Shown here piece after piece: positions 30,408-39,827 of a stretch of DNA of 64,000 nt. The translations under genes were made by a program, and so were the position numbers. Every line of letters starts with the position of its first letter. The stretch's first letter is position 1. Origin of the DNA: Pseudomonadota bacterium (GTDB lineage: Bacteria; Pseudomonadota; Gammaproteobacteria; Pseudomonadales; Oceanobacteraceae); the NCBI GenBank assembly GCA_030145845.1, contig JAIXHJ010000015.1, forward strand, positions 47,996 through 111,995, in the 5' to 3' direction. The notes beneath the pieces are model-generated. The model was not told where the DNA came from, ran no database searches, and saw only the letters and a program-made list of their open reading frames with translations.

Positions 30408-31082
30408 ATGACTCATATCTCTGATGAACAGCTTTCCGCCTATATGGACGGCGAGCTGCCCGCAGCCGCAATGGACGCCGTGCACCGCGAACTGAAGCAC
30501 TCTGCATCACTGCAGCAGCGGCTGCAGCAGTTACAGCAGGCGGATCAGGCTGCCCGCCGCTTCTTTGATCAGCTCGGCAGCCAGCCCCTGCCCGACGGAC
30601 TGGAAGCCCTGATTCTCAACCACCAGCCGGAAGACGACGACAGCGACAGCGACAGCAAGGTACATCGTCTGCCCGCCCGCCGCCGTCCGTTTTATGCCGG
30701 CTGGGGAATCGCCGCCAGCGTTGCCCTGGCCAGTGTTCTCTACTGGCAGTGGCCGGCGTCGGCGCCAACCGTCAATGCCGCCTATCAGCATGCCCTGTCG
30801 TCGCTGAGCAGTGGCAGCGTGGAAACCATCAACGATCACACGCGGCTGGAACTGCGCTGGTCAGAAGTCCGCGAGGGGGATTTCTGCCGTCATTATATGG
30901 TGCATACCCCGCAGCAGTCCGTGGCCGCAGATGCCTGCTGGCGTGATGGCGCATGGCAACTGGAAAGCAGCGCCGGGCCGGGCGATCAGTATCAGCCGGC
31001 CAGTGCCGATAACAGCATGCCGGCCTCCGCACTGAGCGCCGCCGCGGAAGCCGACTGGCTGAGCCGGCTGCCGGCACACTGA
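30408..31082 (+). CDS. Membrane anti-sigma factor
   Basis: A 224-aa protein from ATG 30408, which is 7-8 bases after AAGGAGGA (an in-frame ATG at 30402 is too close). The N-terminus MTHISDEQLSAYMDGELP is typical of anti-sigma factors that hold an ECF sigma. One TM segment follows at about residues 95-112 (GWGIAASVALASVLYW) and then a periplasmic domain with two cysteines (FCRHYMVH, ADACWRDG). It would tether the upstream sigma factor at the inner membrane until a signal arrives from the periplasm. Confidence 0.85.
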   Translation: MTHISDEQLSAYMDGELPAAAMDAVHRELKHSASLQQRLQQLQQADQAARRFFDQLGSQPLPDGLEALILNHQPEDDDSDSDSKVHRLPARRRPFYAGWGIAASVALASVLYWQWPASAPTVNAAYQHALSSLSSGSVETINDHTRLELRWSEVREGDFCRHYMVHTPQQSVAADACWRDGAWQLESSAGPGDQYQPASADNSMPASALSAAAEADWLSRLPAH

Positions 31083-31099
31083 ACCATACCGCAGCAGGG

Positions 31100-32128
31100 T
31101 CAGCCTTCGCCGCTTTTCTTCTCCACTTTCACCAGCAGTCCCATATGGTCGGTGTAGGCCGCCGATGACTGCGGCAGAAACGACAGGCGGGAAATGTATT
31201 CCACCGTGAGATTTTTGACCGTGTCGGTGTTGTACAGCGCCACGTCGTATTTTTTGCTGTCGGCGGAATTGGTGCCGCCATGGCTCAGCGCCTGCGGGGA
31301 AAAGGTATCCGGGGTGGTGATCTCACGGCCGGAGGCATGGCCGTCAAGGAAGTCCCAGCCGGTACCGGCAGAAATCACCTCGGCACTGAAGCTGTCGCGG
31401 CTCTGATTGGTGTCTCCCATCACCACATCCGCAACGCCACCGTTCTGCGCCTGCAGCAGCACGTTTTTTATATCCTGATAGAATTTTTTGCCGGAGGTAA
31501 CGGATTTTGCCTGGGCGTTAGGCACGTGCACAAAAACCGCCAGCACCCCGCTGCAGCGGAAGGCACACCAGCCAACGCCCTCAGCCACAAACTGCGAGTC
31601 CGGAGTGAAACTGTGCGAGCTGAAACACTGACAGGCTTTGGCCTGCACAGAAGAATGGATACGGTCTCCGGCCGCGGCGCTGATGGCTTCCCAGTCCTGA
31701 TGCCCGGAGTCCAGTTCGCCTAAAACAATCAGGCTGCATTTCAGACCAAACACCCGGTGCGCCAGCTGATAAATATTACGGGCTTTCCCCTGGACCATGC
31801 TCAGCATTTCATCTTCGGCGGATAACAGTTTTCTCTTTTTATGCTGCGGCCCCGGATCATCGTCATCATCGCTGCGGCGGCGCTTTTTCGGATTCCGCTG
31901 CAGATACCCTTCCCCGGCCAGTGGCAGCAATTCCGCCGGCCCCTGCAGGGCTTCATCCCCCGGCACCACTTCGCTGTACGGATAACGGAGAGCCCCCCCC
32001 TGTGCCGGGTACTTCCGGCTCAGCATATTATGCGCTGAGCGCTGAAAGCGCTGCCGGGTCGACGCCGACAGGCCATGATCAAGACGGCTGCTGGAATTTA
32101 AAGACTGATAGGCAAAAACCACTTCCAT
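31100..32128 (-). CDS. Endonuclease/exonuclease/phosphatase-fold protein with NLS-like basic clusters
   Basis: A 342-aa protein starting at ATG 32128 (TAGGAG upstream; the frame extends farther but without a better site). The C-terminal two-thirds has DNase I/EEP-fold features: LGELDSGHQDWEAI, VFVHVPN, VVMGDTNQSRD (the GDxN motif) and TDHMGLLVKVE (the terminal DH). It has no signal peptide. Residues about 79-102 carry two basic clusters, NPKKRRR and HKKRKLL, separated by an acidic run, much like a bipartite nuclear-localisation signal. The function is unknown. A DNA- or phospholipid-cleaving effector is possible, but so is a bacterial housekeeping phosphatase. Confidence 0.65.
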   Translation of the reverse strand: MEVVFAYQSLNSSSRLDHGLSASTRQRFQRSAHNMLSRKYPAQGGALRYPYSEVVPGDEALQGPAELLPLAGEGYLQRNPKKRRRSDDDDDPGPQHKKRKLLSAEDEMLSMVQGKARNIYQLAHRVFGLKCSLIVLGELDSGHQDWEAISAAAGDRIHSSVQAKACQCFSSHSFTPDSQFVAEGVGWCAFRCSGVLAVFVHVPNAQAKSVTSGKKFYQDIKNVLLQAQNGGVADVVMGDTNQSRDSFSAEVISAGTGWDFLDGHASGREITTPDTFSPQALSHGGTNSADSKKYDVALYNTDTVKNLTVEYISRLSFLPQSSAAYTDHMGLLVKVEKKSGEG

Positions 32129-32313
32129 GATGACTGAACTCCTAAGAACAGAGAGCTGGACGTTACCCCGCAATGCAGACAGCAGCAATTTCATCCACAT
32201 GAATATCCGCTGACTGAGCGGACACCGGCGCGTTAATAATTCTTTATTATCAGCCCGGTTTTACCTCAGTTCTGCGTCTGTCCTGTGCGGGACAGCCAGG
32301 CAACGGCCGTTTT

Positions 32314-33726
32314 TCACTGGCCGGAATGCGGCTCCGCCGCGGCGGCCGGCAGTGTGATGGTAAAACAGGTCAGGCCGGCGCCGGATGAAGCGCGGATATC
32401 ACCGCCGTGCGCGTGGATAATGGAACGGGTGATTGCCAGCCCCAGACCCGCGCCTTCCGACTGCCGGCTGCGCGCCGGGTCAGCACGGTAGAAACGATCA
32501 AACAGTTTGGGCAGATGCTGCGGCGCAATATCGTCACCGGGATTGCTGACGCGGATCAGCACGCGGCCGTTTTCTTCACTCAGCTGCACGCTGACGTACC
32601 CACCAGCCGGGGTATAACGCAGCGCATTGGATAATAAATTCGACAGTGCCCGGCGCAGTAATCCGCGGTCGGCTTTCAGCGGTGATACGCTGCCCTGCTG
32701 TTGCAGGGTGATTAATTTCTCTGCCGCCAGCGCCTCAAAAAATTCAAATAAATCCTGAATTTCGTCATGCATATTCAGCTCACTCAGCTGCGGCTGAATT
32801 AACTGATTGTCACTTTTCGCCAGCCACAGCATATCCGCCACCATTTTGCTCAGCCGTTCCAGTTCTTCCAGACTGGAATACATCAGCTCGCGGTAGGTTC
32901 CGGCATCGCGCGGTTTGCTTAAAGTCACCTGAATCTGCGTCATCAGACTGGTCAGCGGGGTGCGTAATTCGTGGGCAATATCGGAGGAAAAATGCGTCAG
33001 CTGCTCAAAGCCCTGCTGCAGCCGTGCCAGCATGGTATTGAATGAATTGGCCAGGCCGCGTAACTCGGAGGGCAGTGTCTGCGGATCAATCCGCACATCC
33101 AGATTACTGGTCTGAATCTGCTGCATACTGCGGATTAAACCACGCAGCGGCAGGTGTCCCTGATACACGGCAAAGGCGGCGGCGAGCAGAGTCAGCACAC
33201 CGGTTACCAGCAGAATCAGCCACAGACTGTCACGGAAACTGCGCAGGAACTGCAGGTGAAAGCCCATATTGATAGCTGCGGTCACACGGTAAAGGCCCTC
33301 ACCGGTCTGCACCCGGGTCACCACACCGCGGAAGGTCTGATCCCCCTGCTGCCAGACATGCAGCGTCGCCGCCGTTACCCCGGTTGCCGGGTTCAGCAAT
33401 GCAGCGGCGGTGGCAAAGCCGTCATCGCTGGCCGGTGCCAGCAGCAGTCCGTTCATATCGCGGATCTCAAAGCGGGTGCCATGATGGCCGGCCACCAGCG
33501 CCGGTAATTCGGCGCTGAGAAAATCCCCGTCCGCTCCGTGCTGCTGCAGGGCAGCGCTGATGACATGCACAATGGCGTTCAGTTCACCCGCATCCTGCTC
33601 GGCAAAATGATGCTCAATGGAACGCATAATCAGACTGGCAATTAACAGAAAGCCAAGGCCGATCACCAGACTGACAAATAATAAAACCCGCAGGGTCAGT
33701 GACATCGGCCGGCGTTTAATCATCAC
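32314..33726 (-). CDS. cusS: Heavy-metal sensor histidine kinase (CusS/CopS-like)
   Basis: A 470-aa membrane kinase with TM1 at about residues 11-28, a periplasmic sensor (about 32-165), TM2 at about 165-187, HAMP, an H-box ([15 protein letters not shown]), an N-box ([13 protein letters not shown]) and G-boxes ([19 protein letters not shown]). It starts inside the end of the response-regulator gene (11-base overlap), so the pair is co-translated. The size and the neighbouring copper genes point to the CusS/CopS heavy-metal group, sensing periplasmic copper or silver. The gene symbol is by group, not proven orthology. Confidence 0.88.
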   Translation of the reverse strand: MMIKRRPMSLTLRVLLFVSLVIGLGFLLIASLIMRSIEHHFAEQDAGELNAIVHVISAALQQHGADGDFLSAELPALVAGHHGTRFEIRDMNGLLLAPASDDGFATAAALLNPATGVTAATLHVWQQGDQTFRGVVTRVQTGEGLYRVTAAINMGFHLQFLRSFRDSLWLILLVTGVLTLLAAAFAVYQGHLPLRGLIRSMQQIQTSNLDVRIDPQTLPSELRGLANSFNTMLARLQQGFEQLTHFSSDIAHELRTPLTSLMTQIQVTLSKPRDAGTYRELMYSSLEELERLSKMVADMLWLAKSDNQLIQPQLSELNMHDEIQDLFEFFEALAAEKLITLQQQGSVSPLKADRGLLRRALSNLLSNALRYTPAGGYVSVQLSEENGRVLIRVSNPGDDIAPQHLPKLFDRFYRADPARSRQSEGAGLGLAITRSIIHAHGGDIRASSGAGLTCFTITLPAAAAEPHSGQ

Positions 33727-34402
33727 CGTCTTCCATATCCAGTTTGTAGCCCATGCCGCGCACGGTATGAATTAATTTCGGTGAAAAATCATCGTCGATT
33801 TTGGCGCGCAGACGGCGGATGGCCACATCAATCACATTGGTGTCGGAATCAAAATTCATGTCCCACACCTGCGAGGCAATCAGAGAGCGTGGCAGCACTT
33901 CACACTGGCGCCGCACCAGCAGCTCCAGCAGGGCAAATTCTTTCTGGCTTAGCTGAATTTTTTTACCACCACGCTGTGCCCGGCGTTTGGGAATATCGAG
34001 GATTAAATCAGCGACCACTAACTGATCAGTCTGAACCGGAGACGAACCACGGCGCAATAACGTGCGCACCCGTGCCAGCAGTTCAGCAAAGGCGAAGGGT
34101 TTAACCAGATAATCGTCGGCACCCAGCTCCAGCCCTTTCACCCGGTCTTCAATGCTGTCACGCGCGGTCAGGAATAACACCGGCGTCTGCTTTTCTGCGT
34201 CACGCAGGGATTGCAGAATGCGCCAGCCATCCACATCCGGCAGCATCACATCGAGGATAATCAGATCGAACGCTTCGGTCATGGCCAGATGATGTCCGTC
34301 CAGGCCGTTGTGCGCCAGACTGACCATAAAGCCCGCCTCGCTCAACCCCTGTTGCAGGTATTCACCGGTTTTCTGTTCGTCTTCCACCACCAGCAGGCGC
34401 AT
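33716..34402 (-). CDS. cusR: Heavy-metal response regulator (CusR/CopR-like)
   Basis: A 228-aa OmpR-family regulator. The receiver domain has phospho-acceptor Asp in [14 protein letters not shown], the switch in LFLTARDS and Lys in YLVKPFAF. The C-terminal winged helix contains [14 protein letters not shown] and [11 protein letters not shown]. The start is ATG 34402, preceded by GAGGAAAT. The frame extends 16 codons upstream without a usable site. It is divergent from copA and presumably binds the copper box between them. Confidence 0.92.
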   Translation of the reverse strand: MRLLVVEDEQKTGEYLQQGLSEAGFMVSLAHNGLDGHHLAMTEAFDLIILDVMLPDVDGWRILQSLRDAEKQTPVLFLTARDSIEDRVKGLELGADDYLVKPFAFAELLARVRTLLRRGSSPVQTDQLVVADLILDIPKRRAQRGGKKIQLSQKEFALLELLVRRQCEVLPRSLIASQVWDMNFDSDTNVIDVAIRRLRAKIDDDFSPKLIHTVRGMGYKLDMEDGDD

Positions 34403-34453
34403 TGTTATTTCCTCTGTCTGAGCCTTTATTATGGCAGCCCTTAAATGCACACA

Positions 34454-34473
34454 ACATTACGCTTTTGTCATGT
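34454..34473. promoter_or_regulatory. Candidate copper box (CusR site)
   Basis: ACATTAC (34454-34460) and GTCATGT (34467-34473) form an imperfect inverted repeat with a 6-base gap (6 of 7 positions match). It lies between the divergent cusR and copA starts. The spacing and ACAT/ATGT arms resemble known copper boxes. Confidence 0.45.
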
Positions 34474-34539
34474 TCGGGTCATGCCGGTGTCAGGCGCAGT
34501 TACTTACTCTGGGTAAAACGACGCGTACGGACTCTCCTC

Positions 34540-36426
34540 ATGACAGACTCTGCTCCTCTTCCCCAACTTAACCGCCGCCGCTTTGTGCAGGGGCTGGCCA
34601 GCGGCGGCATGCTCGCGCTGGTGCCCGGCCTCAGCTACGCCGCCTCACGCAACCAGCAGCAGACTCAACATGGCTCCGCAGCGGTATTAACCGGCAAAAC
34701 CATTGATCTGGTGATCGATGAAACCTTCGTCAACTTCACCGGTAACGTACGCCGCGCCACCAGCATCAACGGTTCCATTCCCGCACCCACCCTGCGCCTG
34801 CGCGAAGGCGATACCGTCACCATCCGCGTCACCAACCGCATGTCAGTGCCCACGTCCATTCACTGGCACGGCATTATTCTGCCGCACGATATGGATGGTG
34901 TTCCCGGCCTCAGTTATCGAGGTATCGCCCCGGGTGACACCTTCGTTTACCGCTTCCCGCTGAAACAAAGCGGCACCTACTGGTATCACTCCCATACCGG
35001 TTTTCAGGAAATGACCGGCATGTACGGCGCGCTGATTATTGAACCGAAAGATGGTGCTCACCACATCCATGCTGACCGCTCCCATATCGTGCAGCTCAGC
35101 GACTGGACCGACGACGACCCGATGGCTGTGTTCGCACGGCTGAAAACCCAGAGCGATGGGTACAACTTTAATCAGCCCGCCATGGCGCAGTTCTTTGATG
35201 ATATTTCTGCGCTGGGCTTTACCAGTGCGTTACAGAAGCGCCGCATGTGGAATCAGATGCGCATGAACCCCACCGATCTGGCCGACGTATCCGCCAGCGT
35301 GCTCACCTATCTGATGAACGGCACCACGCCGGCAGGCAACTGGACCGGCTTATTCAAACGCGGCGAGTCCGTACGCCTGCAGTTTATTAATGCCGCCAGT
35401 AACTCGTTTTATGACGTGCGTATTCCCGGCGTGAAAATGATGGTGGTGCAGGCCGACGGTCAGGCAGTGGAACCGGTGATGGTGGATGAATTCCGCTTCG
35501 GTCCCGGCGAAACCTACGATGTGATTGTTAAACCGACCGCAGATGCACACACCATTTTCGCCCAGAGTATGGACCGCTCCGGCTTCGCCCGCGGCACGCT
35601 GGCGGTGCAGGAAGGTTTAACCGCTGAGGTACCGGCAACCGATCCGGTGGAATGGCTGGGCATGCAGGACATGATGGGCACTATGCAGCACGCTGATCAT
35701 GCGGATATGGCGGGTATGAATACTATGGATGGCATGGATCATTCTGCAATGAATCACGATGCTATAAACCATGACACTATGAATCATGGTGCCATGAACC
35801 ACGATGCCATGAGCGGCATGGATCACAGCCAGCATCCAAGCGCGGATATGCCGCTGAATCCACTAGCCAAACCATCACAGAACGTGCGGCACGCCAGCAG
35901 CGAATACAGTGCCTCGGTGGATATGCGCGTCGATACCCCGCGCACCAATCTGGATGACCCCGGTGTCGGCCTGCGCAACCTGAGTGAAAAAGGTCTGCGG
36001 CCAAAAGGTCACAAGGTATTAACCCATGCCGATCTGAAATCCCGCCAGGGTGTGCTCGACGACCGGCGCGTACCGGTACGTGAAATTGAGCTGCATTTAA
36101 CCGGCAATATGGAGCGTTATTCCTGGTCGTTCGATGGCGTGGAATTCGGTGATTCCACGCCGGTGGCGATGAATAAGAATGAACGGGTGCGGGTGATTCT
36201 GCAGAACGACACCATGATGACTCACCCCATGCATTTACACGGCATGTGGAGTGATCTGGAAAATGCCGATGGTGAATTACTCGCCCGCCGCCACACCATC
36301 CAGGTGCAGCCGGCGCAGCGCATCAGCTTCCTCACCACGCCAGATGAAGTGGGGCGCTGGGCGTGGCACTGTCATCTCGCCTTTCATATGGATGCGGGCA
36401 TGTTCCGCGAGGTGGTGGTGGCATGA
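34540..36426 (+). CDS. copA: Periplasmic multicopper oxidase, copper resistance
   Basis: A 628-aa protein from ATG 34540, with a twin-arginine signal (NRRRFVQGLASGGMLALVPG) for folded export. Three cupredoxin-type domains carry the copper ligands HWHGIILPH, YWYHSHTGFQ, HPMHLHGM and AWHCHLAFHM. Residues about 365-430 form a Met/His-rich segment (repeats of MNHD/MNHGAM, MDGMDHSAM) that binds Cu(I) in this family. It oxidises Cu(I) and buffers periplasmic copper. The stop overlaps the copB start. Upstream in-frame sequence to 34402 lies in the promoter region and is not coding. Confidence 0.93.
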   Translation: MTDSAPLPQLNRRRFVQGLASGGMLALVPGLSYAASRNQQQTQHGSAAVLTGKTIDLVIDETFVNFTGNVRRATSINGSIPAPTLRLREGDTVTIRVTNRMSVPTSIHWHGIILPHDMDGVPGLSYRGIAPGDTFVYRFPLKQSGTYWYHSHTGFQEMTGMYGALIIEPKDGAHHIHADRSHIVQLSDWTDDDPMAVFARLKTQSDGYNFNQPAMAQFFDDISALGFTSALQKRRMWNQMRMNPTDLADVSASVLTYLMNGTTPAGNWTGLFKRGESVRLQFINAASNSFYDVRIPGVKMMVVQADGQAVEPVMVDEFRFGPGETYDVIVKPTADAHTIFAQSMDRSGFARGTLAVQEGLTAEVPATDPVEWLGMQDMMGTMQHADHADMAGMNTMDGMDHSAMNHDAINHDTMNHGAMNHDAMSGMDHSQHPSADMPLNPLAKPSQNVRHASSEYSASVDMRVDTPRTNLDDPGVGLRNLSEKGLRPKGHKVLTHADLKSRQGVLDDRRVPVREIELHLTGNMERYSWSFDGVEFGDSTPVAMNKNERVRVILQNDTMMTHPMHLHGMWSDLENADGELLARRHTIQVQPAQRISFLTTPDEVGRWAWHCHLAFHMDAGMFREVVVA

Positions 36427-37220
36427 TGAAGATTAAATCCTTAGCGCTTGTCGCCATCACCCTGAGTTCACTGCCGGCTGTTGCTGACGTCAGCGGCGAC
36501 CGTGATCCACACGCTTACAGCAACGGCTACACCCTGGACAGCGGCCCTTATGCCCTGCCCGGTCCCCGGCAACTGAAAATGGCCGACGAGCATTTATTCT
36601 GGTCCGTGCTTGGCGACCGGCTGGAATACGAGCCCGACGACGAACGCGGTGCTTACGATCTGACTGCCTGGTATGGCACCACCTGGAATCGCTTACAGAT
36701 CAATGCCGAAGGTGAATTTGCTGATGGCAGCGTGGAAGAAGCAGAAACCGAACTGCTGTGGAACCACGCCATCAGCGGCTATTTCGATGCCTTACTGGGT
36801 GCAAAATTCGATAGCTATAACGGCGACGAAGGTGAAGATCGCCAATGGCTGGCACTCGGTATTCAGGGGCTGGCACCCTACTGGTTTGAAACCGACCTGA
36901 CCCTGTATATAGGCGACGCAGGCCGCAGCGCATTATCCGGCGAAGCCGAATACGAGCTGCTGTTTACGCAAAGACTGATCTTACAGACCCGCGCGGAATT
37001 AACCGCTTACGGCAAAGACGATACAGAAAATGGACTTTATACCGGCCTTACCGACGGTGCGCTGGGTCTGCGTTTACGCTATGAATTCAGCCGCCGGTTT
37101 GCGCCCTATATTGGCGTGGAATGGAGCCGCTATTTTTCTGATACCGCAGCTGCCATCAGCGATGCTGGCGAGCCGGTGGCCGATACCCATTATCTGGCCG
37201 GGCTGAAGTTCTGGTTCTGA
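36423..37220 (+). CDS. copB: Outer-membrane copper resistance protein B
   Basis: A 265-aa protein with a signal peptide (ending near PAVA) and a CopB-type barrel: DEHLFWSVLGDRLEYEP, AWYGTTWNRLQINAEGE, ETELLWNHAISGYFDALLGAKFD, ending in GLKFWF. The Met-rich N-terminal part found in many CopB proteins is nearly absent. ATG 36423 overlaps the copA stop (ATGA). It would work with CopA in sequestering or exporting copper at the outer membrane. Confidence 0.9.
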   Translation: MMKIKSLALVAITLSSLPAVADVSGDRDPHAYSNGYTLDSGPYALPGPRQLKMADEHLFWSVLGDRLEYEPDDERGAYDLTAWYGTTWNRLQINAEGEFADGSVEEAETELLWNHAISGYFDALLGAKFDSYNGDEGEDRQWLALGIQGLAPYWFETDLTLYIGDAGRSALSGEAEYELLFTQRLILQTRAELTAYGKDDTENGLYTGLTDGALGLRLRYEFSRRFAPYIGVEWSRYFSDTAAAISDAGEPVADTHYLAGLKFWF

Positions 37221-37253
37221 ATTCTGTGTCTGAATAAAACAGAGGAATAACGC

Positions 37254-37700
37254 ATGAAAAGCCTGTTGTTTTCCGCCCTGCTGGCATCGGCCCCGTTCGC
37301 CGCGGCAACGGAACTGACGGTATACAAAAGCCCGACCTGTGGCTGCTGCGGTGACTGGATCGAGCATATGCAGGCCCAGGGTTTTCATACCCATGCGGAG
37401 CATCCGCAGGATCTTGCCGCCGTGAAAGCCGGGCTGCATATCGGCCCGCAATACCGTTCCTGCCACAGTGCCGTGTCAGAAGCCGGCTTCGTGTTTGAAG
37501 GCCATGTGCCCGCGCGCTATGTGCAGCAGTTTCTCGCCGCACCGCCAGCCGGCGCCATCGGCCTGAGCGTACCGGCGATGCCGGTGGGCAGCCCGGGCAT
37601 GGAAATGGGCGATAAATTTATGCCTTATCAGGTGCTGCTGTTAACGCAGGATGGGAAGGCAGAAGTGTACGCCAGCGTCACCGGCCCACAGGATCAGTAA
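37254..37700 (+). CDS. DUF411 periplasmic metal-binding protein
   Basis: A 148-aa protein with a signal peptide (residues 1-18). Its core TVYKSPTCGCCGDWIEHMQAQGF carries the conserved CGCC, with CHSAV and EGHVPA farther on, as in the DUF411 family found in copper-resistance operons (sometimes called CopG). A proposed role is periplasmic copper binding or redox handling. It lies 33 bases after copB on the same strand with AGAGGAATAA before ATG 37254, so it is the last gene of the copper operon. Confidence 0.88.
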   Translation: MKSLLFSALLASAPFAAATELTVYKSPTCGCCGDWIEHMQAQGFHTHAEHPQDLAAVKAGLHIGPQYRSCHSAVSEAGFVFEGHVPARYVQQFLAAPPAGAIGLSVPAMPVGSPGMEMGDKFMPYQVLLLTQDGKAEVYASVTGPQDQ

Positions 37701-37704
37701 ACGC

Positions 37705-38322
37705 TTAACCCGGCTGCAGCATGCCCTTCACAAACAGGGTAATACTGCTGCGTACATTGTCGCGGAAGCCGGCCCAGTCCGGCTCATCGCTGGCCACCAG
37801 CCGCACCATCTGCAGGTGGCCGTAGTCGTTGATCATAAAGGCTGCGAAATCGAGATCGGTGGCGGCACTGATGGTGCCGGCCGCCAGCATTGCCTGCAGG
37901 AATTTTCGGATTTCCGCCACCAGTTCGTCATTGCCTCTGGCATAGGTTTCCGGCAGCTCGTCCCTGGGGTTGAACAGAATCATCGGCAGAATTTCACGCC
38001 ACAGCGGTGGTGGCATCAGCTGCAGCTCCAGCTCGGTGATAATTTCCACCAGACCGCACAGCACATCCACCGGATCATCGGCCGGGTTGAGGGTGTTATA
38101 AACCGCTTCCAGCGCCGAGTTATCGGCGCGGCGCAGAAACTCAAACAGGATCACCTGTTTACTCGGGTAATAATTGAACACCGTCTGCCCCGACACATTC
38201 ACCGCCGCCGCGATGTCTTCCATACGTGTTCTGTTGAAGCCTTTTTCCACAAACAGCTGCATCGCCGCCGCAGCGATGGCTTCACGTCGCTGCTGTTTCT
38301 GTTTCTCGCGTAACCCGGCCAT
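37705..38322 (-). CDS. TetR/AcrR-family transcriptional regulator
   Basis: A 205-aa regulator with an N-terminal TetR HTH: AAAMQLFVEKGFNRTRMEDIAAAVNVSGQTVFNYYPSKQVI. The ligand-binding C-terminal domain is not assignable. It is divergent from the serine-hydrolase gene, with a near-perfect 20-bp palindrome between the two. It probably represses both genes. Convergent with the copper operon. Confidence 0.9.
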   Translation of the reverse strand: MAGLREKQKQQRREAIAAAAMQLFVEKGFNRTRMEDIAAAVNVSGQTVFNYYPSKQVILFEFLRRADNSALEAVYNTLNPADDPVDVLCGLVEIITELELQLMPPPLWREILPMILFNPRDELPETYARGNDELVAEIRKFLQAMLAAGTISAATDLDFAAFMINDYGHLQMVRLVASDEPDWAGFRDNVRSSITLFVKGMLQPG

Positions 38323-38395
38323 ATCTCACCCAAAATCCAGCGCCGCGCTCATTGTGCACATTCCGGACATTTTTTGCATCACAAAAACTTTTTAT

Positions 38396-38415
38396 TGACC
38401 AAAATATTTTAGTCA
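38396..38415. promoter_or_regulatory. Candidate TetR operator
   Basis: A 20-bp palindrome, TGAC-C-AAAATATTTT-A-GTCA, with a single mismatched pair. It lies in the divergent region between the TetR gene and the serine hydrolase gene, where it would overlap promoter elements. Confidence 0.55.
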
Positions 38416-38448
38416 CATAACTTCAAGTCAGGCCACAGGAGATTTCTT

Positions 38449-39723
38449 ATGCACAATCATCCCCATCTGACAGCGGACATTGCCGGCTACGTCGCCGACC
38501 TGTATGCCAGGGTCGATGAAAACACCTTCCTCACACCGGAACTGATGACGGGCAATCCGCCGGCGGCGGAAAACCTGGTGACCTATGCCAACTGGATGAC
38601 CGCACCTTATAACCGCTGGGGGATGCACAATGTGCGCAATCTGGCGCCCAGCACCCCGGTCAGACGCGGCGCCACCATCAGTGAACTGCCACTGCACGAC
38701 CGCAGTAAAGACATTGAAGCCCTGATGTTCCCGTCCATCGGTGGTGGTGAACAGAATCTGCTGCATCACCTGCACGTGACCCGTACCGATGCCTTTGTGG
38801 TGATGCAGAACGGTGAGCTGCTGTATGAAAACTATTTCAACGGCCAGCAGGCGGATGACTGTCACATCATGTTTTCCGTCACCAAATCCCTGACCGGTGT
38901 ACTGCTGGAAACCCTGATTGATGACGGCAGGCTGGATGACAACGCGGTGGTGGAAAGTATTCTGCCGGAACTGAAAGGTTCCGCTTTTGCCGACGCCACG
39001 ATCCGCGACATGCTGAATATGGCGGTCGGCATTGATTACGTCGAAGACTATAACGATCCGGACTCCACCGTGTGCCAGTTCTTCTACGTGGGGAATTATA
39101 AAAAAGCGCCGCAGGAATACCCCAACAATTTCAGCATGTATGAATTTTTACCGTCGCTGAAAAAGAAAGGCGAACACGGCAATAAATTCCACTATGTCAC
39201 CGCCGTGACTGAAGTGCTCGGCTGGGTATTTGAACGCGTTTCCGGCAAGACACCGGCCAAAGCCATGTCTGAAATCTGGCAGGCGCTGGGCTGTGAACAG
39301 GATGCCTTTTTCCTCACCGATAACGCCGGCCGCTGTGGTGTCGGTGCCGGCTTTAATGCCACGGCGCGCGATATGGCACGTTATACCAGCATGATCGCCA
39401 ATAAAGGCGAATGGCAGGGTAAACAGATTATTCCTGCGGCGGTGGTGGAAAAAATTGCCGCCGGTGCCGACCCGGACGTGTTTGCCCGGGATAAATACTT
39501 TAATTTCTGGCTGCCCGGTGCTTCCTATAAAAGTCAGTGGTACGTCTATAACGATGACTATCCATGCATGCTCGGCAGTGGTATTCACGGCCAGTATATT
39601 TTTATCGATTTTAACTCCGGCACGGTGATTGTGAAGCAGTCATCGCTGCCGACCGCGGAGCCAAAGGAAGATACGGACACCCCGTATATGTTCCGCACTC
39701 TGGCGCGCATGCTGGAAAAATAA
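38449..39723 (+). CDS. Serine hydrolase, class C beta-lactamase/esterase fold
   Basis: A 424-aa protein without an obvious signal peptide. It has the SxxK motif in FSVTKSLTG (Ser nucleophile), a second motif region KFHYVTAVTEVLGWVFERVSG (Tyr as general base) and a C-terminal GIHGQYIFIDF in place of KTG. This pattern is typical of penicillin-binding-like esterases and 6-aminohexanoate-dimer hydrolases (NylB-like). The natural substrate is unknown. AGGAG precedes ATG 38449. It is divergent from and probably controlled by the adjacent TetR. Confidence 0.85.
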   Translation: MHNHPHLTADIAGYVADLYARVDENTFLTPELMTGNPPAAENLVTYANWMTAPYNRWGMHNVRNLAPSTPVRRGATISELPLHDRSKDIEALMFPSIGGGEQNLLHHLHVTRTDAFVVMQNGELLYENYFNGQQADDCHIMFSVTKSLTGVLLETLIDDGRLDDNAVVESILPELKGSAFADATIRDMLNMAVGIDYVEDYNDPDSTVCQFFYVGNYKKAPQEYPNNFSMYEFLPSLKKKGEHGNKFHYVTAVTEVLGWVFERVSGKTPAKAMSEIWQALGCEQDAFFLTDNAGRCGVGAGFNATARDMARYTSMIANKGEWQGKQIIPAAVVEKIAAGADPDVFARDKYFNFWLPGASYKSQWYVYNDDYPCMLGSGIHGQYIFIDFNSGTVIVKQSSLPTAEPKEDTDTPYMFRTLARMLEK

Positions 39724-39827
39724 CGGCCTTCTGACGAGGGCGGCACAGACCGCCCCGTCGCTGCACCGGAAAGAAAGAATGCTCTGACCGTACGACGGCA
39801 ACCTACGACTCAAAAGCAGGACTGACT

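Noticed and set aside
29818..30510. Upstream extension of the minus-strand subtilase across the sigma gene
   Set aside because: It is antisense to a clear ECF sigma factor, and a signal peptide begins at ATG 29817.
34402..34539. Upstream extension of copA to 34402
   Set aside because: It covers the divergent promoter and copper box, and the twin-arginine signal starts naturally at ATG 34540.
39735..39761. GGGCGG/CCGCCC hairpin after the serine hydrolase as a terminator
   Set aside because: There is a stem but no T-run, so it is too weak to call.
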